Positions 30,067 to 37,806 of a DNA stretch of 38,461 bases are shown in pieces. Within the stretch, counting starts at the first letter, position 1, and each line of letters opens with the position of its first letter. The stretch comes from a virus. The stretch covers positions 1 to 38,461 of the IMG/VR virus record IMGVR_UViG_3300037083_000012; one strand, 5' to 3'. Below the pieces are notes generated by a model. That model did not search any database. It was not told the DNA's origin and saw nothing but the letters and a program-made list of their open reading frames with translations. Position numbers and translations under genes: made by a program.

Positions 30067-30632
30067 AAGGTAAACGAGTCGGATATAAAAGAGTAAGCAC
30101 AAATGAACAAAATGCAGACAGCCAACTAATGTCGGTGGAGTTGGACAAAACTTTTATAGAATTTGAAACTGGCTATTCAACTAAGGATCGTCATCAGTTA
30201 GCCGCTTTGAAGGAATATGTTAGAGAGGATGACATCGTTTTCGTTGAATGTATGGATCGACTAGGACGTGACGGTTATGATCTAGATGAAATAGTTGAAT
30301 TCTTATTGGAAAAAGGCGTCCAGATTCATTTCGTTCGAGAAGGTTTCATTTTAGGTAAGAAAAATGATATCATGTCTAAACTATCTTATGACATGATGAA
30401 AGCTTTCATTCATTATTATTCTCATCTTGCTAAAGAACGCCAACGCAGAGGTATCGAAAGAGCAAAAAAAGAAGGAAAATATAAAGGTAGAAAATCTAAA
30501 TATGATGAATTGATGGGTCATAAAATAAGAGACGCACTTCAAACCAGAGACACTAAAACTAAAATTGCTAAAGACCTAGGAATATCACGCTTCAGTTTAT
30601 ATCGCTATATGGAGCAGCTTAATTTAAAATGA
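30063..30632 (+). CDS. small serine recombinase (resolvase/invertase family)
   Basis: The 189-aa protein has the standard size and plan of small serine recombinases. The catalytic Ser12 lies in YKRVST, followed by ECMDRLGRDG (usual S-DRL-RN), the long E helix and a C-terminal helix-turn-helix (KTKIAKDLGISRFSLYRYME). It would cut and rejoin DNA at paired sites, for inversion, resolution of dimers or, less often, integration. No large C-terminal integrase domain is present. It is coupled to genes on both sides by ATGA. Confidence 0.85.
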   Translation: MKGKRVGYKRVSTNEQNADSQLMSVELDKTFIEFETGYSTKDRHQLAALKEYVREDDIVFVECMDRLGRDGYDLDEIVEFLLEKGVQIHFVREGFILGKKNDIMSKLSYDMMKAFIHYYSHLAKERQRRGIERAKKEGKYKGRKSKYDELMGHKIRDALQTRDTKTKIAKDLGISRFSLYRYMEQLNLK

Positions 30633-30799
30633 AATATGCAGAGAAACTGGCAATAGCTCGCCTATCTTATAAAGATATAAAAGAAGTTGTCGACAAATGG
30701 CAGGCTTCTAATTTAGAAATATATGCTTATTGGGATGGAAAAATAGAAGTGGATGGAGAAATGTTTCAAGAATACCAATTGAGAGATCCTGAAGAATGA
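30629..30799 (+). CDS. 56-aa hypothetical protein
   Basis: This short gene reads MKYAEKLAIARLSYKDIKEV, then VDKWQASNLEIYAYWDGKI and an acidic end. ATGA overlaps on both sides place it firmly between the recombinase and phosphatase genes. No domain was recognised. Confidence 0.65.
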   Translation: MKYAEKLAIARLSYKDIKEVVDKWQASNLEIYAYWDGKIEVDGEMFQEYQLRDPEE

Positions 30800-31347
30800 T
30801 AATATTTGATTTAGACGGCACGCTATCAGATTGTGAGCATAGACGGCATTTTGTTGATCCTAGAAAGAACTCTAACGCTAAATATATTTATGATGGAATT
30901 ATAGAATGCGAAGATGGTCGCGCACTAAATGGTAATTATTATTACAAAGGAACTGAAAGAAGATGGCAGCCAGACTGGCAATCATTCTACGAGGCTTGCG
31001 ATCAGGATTTGCCGATTGAGCCTGTGGTTGAACTTTGGAATGATCAAATTTCGTTAGGAGCGATGGGTCATCATCAAATTTGGTCGGGAAGATGCGAATC
31101 AGTTCGAGCAATGACAGAAAAGTGGTTAAGTAAAAATCTGTTATGTTTTGAACCTAATCAATTAAAAATGCGTCCCATCGGCGACAATACACCTGATGAC
31201 CACTTAAAGGAGAAGTGGTTAGATGAAGAGATTTCTACAGGCAATAATATAGATTTCGTGTTTGAAGACGATCCTAAATGTATTGCGATGTATCGACATC
31301 GAGGAATATTTGTGTTTAACTGTGCACAACATGATGAGGAGTTTTGA
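30796..31347 (+). CDS. HAD-type polynucleotide 3'-phosphatase-like protein
   Basis: The 183-aa protein matches the phosphatase half of T4 polynucleotide kinase: FDLDGTLSDCEHRRHF (motif I, Asp5 and Asp7), IWSGR (motif II, 95-99), a KEKW segment (138-141) and FVFEDDP (motif IV). It would remove 3'-phosphates from nucleic acid ends, helping repair of RNA or DNA breaks. The kinase half is absent, and no ligase was seen. An insert of about 35 residues follows motif I. Confidence 0.75.
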   Translation: MIIFDLDGTLSDCEHRRHFVDPRKNSNAKYIYDGIIECEDGRALNGNYYYKGTERRWQPDWQSFYEACDQDLPIEPVVELWNDQISLGAMGHHQIWSGRCESVRAMTEKWLSKNLLCFEPNQLKMRPIGDNTPDDHLKEKWLDEEISTGNNIDFVFEDDPKCIAMYRHRGIFVFNCAQHDEEF

Positions 31348-31715
31348 TGGCAGATGAACTTTTACAAAAAGTAGTTGAGTCAATCGCTACTCACGAAAGA
31401 GAAATAATTGATGAATTTTGTAAGGCTTTCATGGCTCACAAAAGTTTAGAAGGGGTTAAAATCGAAGATATTTTTAAAAATTATACTTTATGTACAAATC
31501 CTTTTACACAAGAAACACGTAGACACTGGTTTGAAAAAAATTGTGAAGAACTAGAGCCTGATTTCACGTGGAAACTCTGGAAAACTCACCTAAACGAAGA
31601 GACAATGCACTTTGAGGGAACAATAGATATTCTAAAATTCAAACACCTGCTTACAATGCTCGAAGCGGCAGGTTATGACAATATTTTCTGTAAATTTCCT
31701 ATTGATATCACATGA
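31347..31715 (+). CDS. hypothetical protein
   Basis: The 122-aa helical protein contains EREIIDEFCKAFMAHKSLEG and ILKFKHLLTMLEAAGYDNIF. ATG 31347 with GAGGAG upstream is used instead of a TTG one codon earlier. Its A is the last base of the preceding stop. No domain was recognised. Confidence 0.6.
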   Translation: MADELLQKVVESIATHEREIIDEFCKAFMAHKSLEGVKIEDIFKNYTLCTNPFTQETRRHWFEKNCEELEPDFTWKLWKTHLNEETMHFEGTIDILKFKHLLTMLEAAGYDNIFCKFPIDIT

Positions 31716-31778
31716 GACTATTGATTCTCATCTCAACTCTGTAGTACTGTTTTCTTTAACAATAAAGAATGGTAATAA

Positions 31779-32189
31779 ATGGCTAGGTTACCAAAAGAAA
31801 TTGATTGGAAGGTTGTAGAAAAACTTGTGGAATGCGGATGTAGCGGAGTTGAAATAGCAAGAAAATGCGACATAAAAAAACAAACATTCTATTCTAGATT
31901 CGAAAAAGAATATAATGAAAAGTTTCAGGATTATCGTACCGAACTCGAGAGTGGAGGAACAGCAGATTTAAGGGCAATGATGCACGCTAAAGCCATCAAT
32001 AATCGCGCTCCTGGAAACACCACAATGCTTATCTTCTTGGCTCGATGTCGGCTAGGTATGCGTGAGCCTGATATCGTGCAGCATCTAGCACCTAACCAAG
32101 ATAGACTCGACCAGTCACATCTCATCATGGAACTACAACACAAAATCACTGAACTGGAAGCTAATGCCAACAAGCCCAAAGCAGAATAA
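31779..32189 (+). CDS. terS: terminase small subunit
   Basis: The 136-aa protein has an N-terminal helix-turn-helix (KLVECGCSGVEIARKCDIKK, then QTFYSRFEKEY) that would bind the packaging site, a helical oligomerisation part and a coil. It lies directly before the large subunit, overlapping it by 26 nt, as usual. A clear ribosome site was not seen. Confidence 0.75.
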   Translation: MARLPKEIDWKVVEKLVECGCSGVEIARKCDIKKQTFYSRFEKEYNEKFQDYRTELESGGTADLRAMMHAKAINNRAPGNTTMLIFLARCRLGMREPDIVQHLAPNQDRLDQSHLIMELQHKITELEANANKPKAE

Positions 32190-33438
32190 ATCGTTCGTAG
32201 AAGCCACTCATAGGTTCAATATATGGGTCGGTGCTGTATCATCTGGCAAGACATACTCAAGCATCGAGCGATTTATACATGACCTGAAGAATGGGCCGCC
32301 AGGCGATGCGATGATCATCGGCGTAAACCGCACGTCGATACAACGTAATATTTTAACACATCTATACAAACAATTGGGGTTTCCATGTCCGACGGAGAAA
32401 GCATCGAAGAGCACATTGTATGGACGCGATGTGTGGTTTGTGGGCGCCCCAGATGTAAGCGCTGTTTCTACCATCCAAGGCTCTACCTTAGCCTTAGCTT
32501 ACGTGGACGAGGCTACAAATTTACCCGAGCCTTTTTGGAAAATGTTGGAATCCCGATTGCGTGTCCCCGGTGCGAAACTCCTTGCTACCTGCAATCCTGA
32601 AGGACCGGCACACTGGCTTAAGAAAGACTATATTGATAAACCCGAACTAGATCTTGTACACTGGAACTTTAGCCTAGAGGATAACCCAACACTTGACGCA
32701 GCATACAAACAACAGCTTAAAGCTTCCTACACGGGAATGTGGTACAACCGTTACATACTCGGTGAATGGGCGCTCGCGCACGGTGCAATATATGACTGCT
32801 ATGACGCCACAAATGAGTATACCAATGAATTCCCAGCGCCCAATTATTATATTGTTGGAGTTGATTATGGTACTACAAATGCAACCGCTGCGGTATTATG
32901 CGCGGTTAGCCCTAATGCGTGGCCACAGATACGAGTGGAAGCGGAATATTACTATGATTCAGCTAAAAAGGGACGCTCGAAGACCGACCAAGAACTCGTT
33001 AGGGATATTAAGGACTTTATTGGATATAAAAACGTATCTGCAGTATATGTCGACCCTGCTGCAGCTTCCCTCAAAATCGCCCTTCGACAAGCCGACCTCC
33101 CCGCACTTGATGCAAATAATGATGTTCTTTTGGGCATTAAGATATGCTCAAAGTTCATTGGTGGCAAAAATATCGTCATACAAAAAGGATGTACAACACT
33201 AAGGGAGCACATACAATCTTATGCCTGGGATAGCAAAGCTGCCGATAGAGGCGAGGACAAACCAGTTAAAAAAAACGATCACATTCTGGATGCACTCAGA
33301 TATGCCGTGTGCACAGCTTTCCCGCAAGGCGAGTTTGCGCACCCTGATGAAAATATTTCGTACGATCAACTTCGCCGGCGCGTATTTGAAGAAGATACAT
33401 GGGGTCCATTAGGCAACACAGCAGGGGGATATTTTTGA
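32164..33438 (+). CDS. terL: terminase large subunit
   Basis: The 424-aa packaging motor has Walker A GAVSSGKT at 23-30, Walker B LALAYVDEA at 109-117 (Asp115, Glu116) and the coupling motif ATCNPEGP near 141-148. The RNase-H-like nuclease has acidic residues in GVDYGTTN (Asp234), YVDPAA (Asp297) and NDHILDAL (Asp372, Asp376). It cuts and pumps phage DNA into the head through the portal. Length and motifs fit the PBSX/P22-like group. The start overlaps the small subunit gene. Confidence 0.9.
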   Translation: MPTSPKQNKSFVEATHRFNIWVGAVSSGKTYSSIERFIHDLKNGPPGDAMIIGVNRTSIQRNILTHLYKQLGFPCPTEKASKSTLYGRDVWFVGAPDVSAVSTIQGSTLALAYVDEATNLPEPFWKMLESRLRVPGAKLLATCNPEGPAHWLKKDYIDKPELDLVHWNFSLEDNPTLDAAYKQQLKASYTGMWYNRYILGEWALAHGAIYDCYDATNEYTNEFPAPNYYIVGVDYGTTNATAAVLCAVSPNAWPQIRVEAEYYYDSAKKGRSKTDQELVRDIKDFIGYKNVSAVYVDPAAASLKIALRQADLPALDANNDVLLGIKICSKFIGGKNIVIQKGCTTLREHIQSYAWDSKAADRGEDKPVKKNDHILDALRYAVCTAFPQGEFAHPDENISYDQLRRRVFEEDTWGPLGNTAGGYF

Positions 33439-33584
33439 TGCAAGATAAAAATGAAAACCTGACAGATAGAAATCCATTAGAAGCTGCGAAGCTCATCGTT
33501 ATGTTAGATAAATGCAAATGCGAGAAATGCCCATCGGAGATCGTTAGATTAAAGGAGAAATACGGATGGACAAACAAGAATTGA
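33438..33584 (+). CDS. 48-aa Cys-containing small protein
   Basis: Starting at ATG 33438, which shares its A with the terminase stop, it reads MQDKNENLTDRNPLEAAKLI, then VMLDKCKCEKCPSEIVRLKE. CxCxxC may bind zinc. Its end overlaps the next gene. Confidence 0.5.
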   Translation: MQDKNENLTDRNPLEAAKLIVMLDKCKCEKCPSEIVRLKEKYGWTNKN

Positions 33585-33742
33585 TATTGAAGCTGATTGA
33601 TATATCTATTAAGCAGGTTAATGAAGATCCCGACGGAAATTTTGAAAAGGATCATTACGAGGCAGATGCCTTGTTATTGCAATACATAAACGATCCCATG
33701 GTGACCAAAGCATTCAACGAAATAGAGAAATGGTATTCATGA
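33566..33742 (+). CDS. 58-aa hypothetical protein
   Basis: ATG 33566 follows AAAGGAG at good distance. It reads MDKQELILKLIDISIKQVNE, then DPDGNFEKDHYEADALLLQY and a helical end. Its TGA overlaps the next gene's ATG. Confidence 0.6.
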   Translation: MDKQELILKLIDISIKQVNEDPDGNFEKDHYEADALLLQYINDPMVTKAFNEIEKWYS

Positions 33743-33942
33743 AACTTTCTCAATTAATAGATAACGGATATGAAATAATTGGATCTTTTTGTATTCCAGA
33801 TGATGCTGTGGAGATGTGTAATCATAGCAAAGGATATTATCATGATGTTGCTTGGTGCAGATATAAGGGAAAAGCAGGACAAGAGGATTCTTTCGCAGTT
33901 CTTTGCAAAAACAGTAAATATTTCTTCAAAGAAAATGTTTGA
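33739..33942 (+). CDS. small hypothetical protein
   Basis: The 67-aa protein contains SQLIDNGYEIIGSFCIPDDA and VAWCRYKGKAGQEDSFAVLC. ATG 33739 is chosen for its ATGA overlap with the previous stop. The beta/alpha pattern is compact; no family was recognised. Confidence 0.55.
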   Translation: MKLSQLIDNGYEIIGSFCIPDDAVEMCNHSKGYYHDVAWCRYKGKAGQEDSFAVLCKNSKYFFKENV

Positions 33943-34001
33943 CTTTCCAATGTAATCTTGTGATATTTAATGAATAAACAAGCTGCTACAGCTGTTCGTT
34001 C

Positions 34002-34030
34002 GTTAGGGGTCGCTAGTAACGCCCCCTAAC
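34002..34030. terminator. 8-bp hairpin between convergent genes
   Basis: GTTAGGGG (34002-34009) pairs with CCCCTAAC (34023-34030) over a 13-nt loop. It lies between plus gene 33739 and minus gene 34048. T runs are lacking on both sides, so termination is uncertain. Confidence 0.45.
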
Positions 34031-34047
34031 AAGACTTTCCATTAAAC

Positions 34048-34245
34048 CTACTTCTTATTTTTTTCTTCCAATGAATACAATCTCATATGGAAATCTTTCA
34101 TTTCGTCATGTATTGCTCTCACCAATTCTCTTGTAGATTCTAGTTTTGTATCCATGTGTCTTATATCAGCACGCGACTCTGAACGATTCCAAAAGAAGCA
34201 ACCAAATACACCACCAGCAAATATAATAAATTGAATCCAATCCAT
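34048..34245 (-). CDS. membrane/coil protein, third paralogue
   Basis: The 65-aa protein reads MDWIQFIIFAGGVFGCFFWN, then RSES, a helix and DEMKDFHMRLYSLEEKNKK. It matches 14035 and 29857 in layout and in the C-terminal motif. ATG 34245 has GGAGG just upstream; a longer frame to 34437 has no such site. It stands alone on the minus strand between packaging and portal genes. Confidence 0.7.
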   Translation of the reverse strand: MDWIQFIIFAGGVFGCFFWNRSESRADIRHMDTKLESTRELVRAIHDEMKDFHMRLYSLEEKNKK

Positions 34246-34264
34246 GATGTCCTCCATTTCATAT

Positions 34265-34293
34265 ATTTTACCATATTGTCTCTGAGAGAGGAA
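34265..34293 (-). promoter_or_regulatory. promoter region of gene 34048 with shared 16-bp motif
   Basis: On the minus strand TAAAAT (34270-34265) stands 17 nt after a poor -35 (TTCCTC). The motif CAGAGACAATATGGTA (34284-34269) differs by one base from 14568-14553, in the same place relative to the -10. Confidence 0.5.
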
Positions 34294-34321
34294 TACGATC
34301 ATTTTATTTAAAAATTGCGTC

Positions 34322-34350
34322 TTGCAAACCTGAAAGTGATATGATATAAA
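34322..34350 (+). promoter_or_regulatory. promoter of the portal operon
   Basis: TTGCAA (34322-34327) and TATAAA (34345-34350) are 17 nt apart, 27 bp before the portal ATG. Confidence 0.55.
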
Positions 34351-34376
34351 AACATTTACTTTACACCGGTTTGCTG

Positions 34377-36404
34377 ATGGGTTCATACGAGTCTGGAAAT
34401 TATTCTCTAGGATATGTAGACCCAACCGATCTATCAAATAAAGATCTCAAACAGCATATGGATTGGTTTTACAATAATAATTACACGATCAATTCTACAT
34501 TTTGGTTACAGGCGGCAATTGACAAGCGTTTTAAAGTAGGCGACCAGCAGCTCTACAATCAGTTCTACGGCTCTAATTCACAGAACGTGCAAAAGTTTTT
34601 CTTTAACCTGATTCGTCGTCATATCAACATGATTGCAGGCTATCAGCGAAAGAATCGCAAATCTACAATCACCATGCCTATCAATGAAAATGACGATCCA
34701 TTAGCTGATGATTACAATAAAGTAATGCGCTGGTGTGATGATAGAGACGGCTTTCAAGAATATCTTTCCCAGGCATTTGAAGGGGCGTGCGACGTTGGCG
34801 AGTCTTTACTGCACCTGTACCCTGATTATACTTATGATGCTATTTCTGGGGATCTATTTACTGATAATGTAGCATCACCCAATTATCTCATGGATAGTTA
34901 CACACGCAAACAGGATCTTAGCGATTGCAATGGCATATGGCGTAGACGATGGACATCTAAGCAGATGGCTAAATTGCTACTACCTGGCTATGCTAAAGAG
35001 ATAGATCGTATGCGTCCGGGAGGAATGAAGGATGGGCGATTTCCACTACAAGCAGAATTGCAGAATATAGCTACCAGCAATCTATTCACTTACGACGAGT
35101 TCTACTACCGCACTACGCGACCAGGGAAAATGATTCTAGACCCATATACCGGCGAAGCGACGGAATGGCAGGAGGATGAGCAAGATAGTCCTGATATGTT
35201 CAAAAAAGTTATGCAGCAGCAACCATGGCTGAAAATAAAGAACGTTGAGGTTCCGACGGTTAAGCTTGTGATTAGCCTTTCAGGAAATATCGTATATCAC
35301 GGAGATAACCTACTTCGCATTGATGATTATCCTTTTGTGCCTACACAATGCTATGTAGAGCCAGATATACAATCATACGCATCGCGTAAGCAGGGCATCA
35401 TTAGAAACCTACGTGATTCTCAGTTTCTCTACAATATGCGTAAAGTAATCGAGCTACAGCTATTGCAATCTAGCTTAAACGCTGGTTGGATATACCCTGT
35501 GGACGTAGTGACAGACGCTAAATGCTTCCGGCAGACTAGTGGTGGAGACGGATTTCTTATCCCTCTTAAAGCTGGGCATCTACCAAATGAAATTCAAAGA
35601 ATTGAGCCTGTAGCACTACCACAGTCACTAATGGAACTATCAAACTCTTTAGCAGAGGACATAACTAAAATCTCGGGGGTGAATGAAGAATTGCTTGGAT
35701 CGGCCACTGATGACAAGAGTGGAATACTATCAATGCTACGACAAGGAGCAGGGCTCACGACGTTACAAACTATATTTGATAAATTGGACTACTCACAGAG
35801 ACTATACGGCAAGATTAGGCTACAAGCTATTCGCAAGAACTTTAGTAAAGGTAAAATTCGTAACATACTGGGACACGATGCGGATGAACGATTTTGGACA
35901 TCGCATAGCCAAAAATATGCTGTGGCTGTCGAGGAAGGGAATTACAGTACGACACAAAGGCAAATGGAGTTACAGCAACTCCTACATTTCAAAGAATTGG
36001 GAATTGATATCCCGAATAAATCTATTATACGAGCCGCCTTTATCACAAATAAGCGACAAGTTATGCAAGATATGGAAGAGCAATCACAACAGCAAATGCA
36101 ACAGCAGCAAGCTCAATCTCAGCAGCAAGAGAAGCTCGATAATGCTAAGGTTATGGCAGCGTTTAGTAAATCTCGCCTCGACATGGCTAAGATCGATGAG
36201 ACATATGCGAAGGTAAATGATTTGAATGCTAGCGCCGCACACAGGACGACGCAGAGCGAAATGGACATGGTAAAGAGCATGTTGGAACTCGAAACGATGG
36301 ATCTCGATATGATTCACAGATCATGGGAAATAGCTATGGCGATCAAAGGGGCGAATGCTCCAGAACAAGTTACACAACAATCAAACACGGCTATGGCCGG
36401 ATAG
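34377..36404 (+). CDS. portal protein (P22-like)
   Basis: The 675-aa protein is of P22-portal size and layout. Its N-terminal segment contains FFFNLIRRHINMIAGYQRKN and RKSTITMP. A long mixed core and a C-terminal Gln-rich coil (about 560-640) follow. It forms the dodecameric ring for DNA entry and exit. ATG 34377 is taken as start (a TTG two codons earlier is open). Downstream of the large terminase, it begins the head genes. Confidence 0.8.
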   Translation: MGSYESGNYSLGYVDPTDLSNKDLKQHMDWFYNNNYTINSTFWLQAAIDKRFKVGDQQLYNQFYGSNSQNVQKFFFNLIRRHINMIAGYQRKNRKSTITMPINENDDPLADDYNKVMRWCDDRDGFQEYLSQAFEGACDVGESLLHLYPDYTYDAISGDLFTDNVASPNYLMDSYTRKQDLSDCNGIWRRRWTSKQMAKLLLPGYAKEIDRMRPGGMKDGRFPLQAELQNIATSNLFTYDEFYYRTTRPGKMILDPYTGEATEWQEDEQDSPDMFKKVMQQQPWLKIKNVEVPTVKLVISLSGNIVYHGDNLLRIDDYPFVPTQCYVEPDIQSYASRKQGIIRNLRDSQFLYNMRKVIELQLLQSSLNAGWIYPVDVVTDAKCFRQTSGGDGFLIPLKAGHLPNEIQRIEPVALPQSLMELSNSLAEDITKISGVNEELLGSATDDKSGILSMLRQGAGLTTLQTIFDKLDYSQRLYGKIRLQAIRKNFSKGKIRNILGHDADERFWTSHSQKYAVAVEEGNYSTTQRQMELQQLLHFKELGIDIPNKSIIRAAFITNKRQVMQDMEEQSQQQMQQQQAQSQQQEKLDNAKVMAAFSKSRLDMAKIDETYAKVNDLNASAAHRTTQSEMDMVKSMLELETMDLDMIHRSWEIAMAIKGANAPEQVTQQSNTAMAG

Positions 36405-36412
36405 AGGAAAGT

Positions 36413-36673
36413 ATGGCAAAAGAGAAAAGTTTACTGCACAAATTAGAAGTAGGCGTAAAAAAGTTGGGAATTGGGAAAACTAAAAAACCCAAGAAAGAAT
36501 CAGAAAAAGCAAAAAGATCTTCTGTGTCAAAAGCTATGGAATCTAATATGTCAGGAAAAAAACACACTAAAGAAAGTTTCAAAGAAGCCGTGGAGAAAAG
36601 ATCAAAAGAAAATCAAGCTAGACGAGATGCAGAAGCAAAAGCAGAAAGAATGAAAAAGAAATCAGCCAAATAG
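36413..36673 (+). CDS. Lys-rich basic small protein
   Basis: The 86-aa protein is almost one-third Lys, containing LLHKLEVGVKKLGIGKTKK and a helical end. GAGGAAAG precedes ATG 36413. It may be an internal head or DNA-condensing protein, by analogy of composition only. Confidence 0.6.
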   Translation: MAKEKSLLHKLEVGVKKLGIGKTKKPKKESEKAKRSSVSKAMESNMSGKKHTKESFKEAVEKRSKENQARRDAEAKAERMKKKSAK

Positions 36674-36683
36674 AGAGTAAATC

Positions 36684-36827
36684 ATGGAAGAGAAATCCAA
36701 AGCAATGAAGAAAGAATGCAATATGAAAGAGAAAAAACCGAAAAGAAAGACAGGTTTTGCTAGAGGAACAGTTCCAAAAATAATGAAGAAGAAAGAAATC
36801 AGCCAAATGGCTAAGGAGAAAATATGA
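36684..36827 (+). CDS. 47-aa Lys-rich peptide
   Basis: The gene reads MEEKSKAMKKECNMKEKKPK, then RKTGFARGTVPKIMKKKEIS and ends MAKEKI. Its TGA overlaps the next ATG. It resembles the other basic mini-proteins next to it and at 3806. Confidence 0.5.
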   Translation: MEEKSKAMKKECNMKEKKPKRKTGFARGTVPKIMKKKEISQMAKEKI

Positions 36828-37030
36828 AAGGACACAAAAAACATGGGTCACATCCACATGACAAACACGCAGCAATGCCTCAATTCAACGAGGGACATTG
36901 GGAAAAGAAACCCGGCGACGTAATGTGCGGGGGCGGACGTTATGCCTCTGAAATGAATACAGAAGAAGAATATAAGCATGACGTAGATGCGCTATCTTCT
37001 TATGTTAAACATCATAAAGCTAAGCATTAA
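36824..37030 (+). CDS. His-rich small protein
   Basis: The 68-aa product contains KGHKKHGSHPHDKHAAMPQF, GGGRYASEMNTEEEYKHD and a His/Lys end. The His content suggests metal binding. AAGGAG precedes ATG. Function is unknown. Confidence 0.55.
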   Translation: MKGHKKHGSHPHDKHAAMPQFNEGHWEKKPGDVMCGGGRYASEMNTEEEYKHDVDALSSYVKHHKAKH

Positions 37031-37036
37031 TGTTTT

Positions 37037-37125
37037 GGATTCTGTAGACTCAAATATAGAGCGGCGGTGATTAAGGGAGAAATCCTATCTATGCAGGTTG
37101 TTGGTTCTAATCCAACCAGAATCCT
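37037..37125 (+). ncRNA. tRNA-like element (acceptor and T arm only)
   Basis: A perfect 7-bp acceptor (GATTCTG 37038-37044 with CAGAATC 37117-37123) and a 5-bp T stem (GTTGG/CCAAC) with loop TTCTAAT are present. T and A follow the acceptor, as at positions 8 and 9. A weak D-like stem and a CCT/AGG variable-type stem exist, but no proper anticodon arm was found. It may be a decayed tRNA, or a hairpin followed by TTTTT acting as terminator. Confidence 0.3.
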
Positions 37126-37210
37126 TTTTATCATTACATATTTTCAGTAGATTACATTTTGTAACCTACTGAATCTTTTAAGAGTTACATAGCAAACCAT
37201 TGAGGTTAAG

Positions 37211-37426
37211 ATGCCTAAAAAAGTACATCACAATCCTGATTACATAAAAAACACGACAGCAGATGTCATCAAACATGGCAGCAGCGATACAATCTACAAT
37301 CAACCATGGCAAGTGAATAGGGATATTACTCCTGCCGGAGATGATACTGGCTGGGGAGCATTCTTACCACGCGCAGGGAAAGACAGACCAACACCGCATA
37401 CAAAAACTAATGAGTGTGATCATTAA
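37211..37426 (+). CDS. hypothetical small protein
   Basis: The 71-aa hydrophilic protein contains KKVHHNPDYIKNTTADVIKH and DDTGWGAFLPRAGKDRPTP. No family was recognised. It follows the tRNA-like element. Confidence 0.5.
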   Translation: MPKKVHHNPDYIKNTTADVIKHGSSDTIYNQPWQVNRDITPAGDDTGWGAFLPRAGKDRPTPHTKTNECDH

Positions 37427-37436
37427 AGGACAAATA

Positions 37437-37550
37437 ATGTATGTGCTCGGTCTATTATGTTTGTTTGGTATCAGCATATTAATGTTTACTTCATTTATAA
37501 GTTATTTATTTAACAAAAAAGATGGAGATTGGCCCGATGGAACAGTTTGA
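37437..37550 (+). CDS. 37-aa single-span membrane peptide
   Basis: ATG 37437 follows AAAGGA. The peptide reads MYVLGLLCLFGISILMFTSF, then ISYLFNKKDGDWPDGTV, an apolar helix with a charged tail. It overlaps the next gene by 14 nt. It could be a holin-type or virion peptide; there is no proof. Confidence 0.55.
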   Translation: MYVLGLLCLFGISILMFTSFISYLFNKKDGDWPDGTV

Positions 37551-37779
37551 AAATGTAATAAAGATCGATCCCTCTAGAGATGAGGGTCAAGGATATGAGA
37601 AAAAATTTCCTATAGAGAAATCAGATTCTGAATATTACCAATCATGCGAAAAATATGTTATTGAAGAAATAAGAGAAGAATTAGGGATTAATAATGAGAA
37701 AAGTAAGAGTAAAGCTGCTAAGAAGAAGTCTAAGAAAAATGATACCCGATTACTCGATACAGCAGTGGAGAATTTTTAA
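37537..37779 (+). CDS. small charged protein
   Basis: The 80-aa product has an acidic start (DPSRDEGQGYEKKF) and a Lys/Ser-rich end (KSKSKAAKKKSKKND). ATG 37537 is chosen because GGAG lies 9 nt before it. Function is unknown. Confidence 0.55.
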   Translation: MEQFENVIKIDPSRDEGQGYEKKFPIEKSDSEYYQSCEKYVIEEIREELGINNEKSKSKAAKKKSKKNDTRLLDTAVENF

Positions 37780-37806
37780 AAAGAACTACAATAATGGATT
37801 GGTCTA

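Noticed and set aside
34246-34437. N-terminal extension of the 34048 gene
   Set aside because: GGAGG lies just before ATG 34245 and the paralogues start at the same place.
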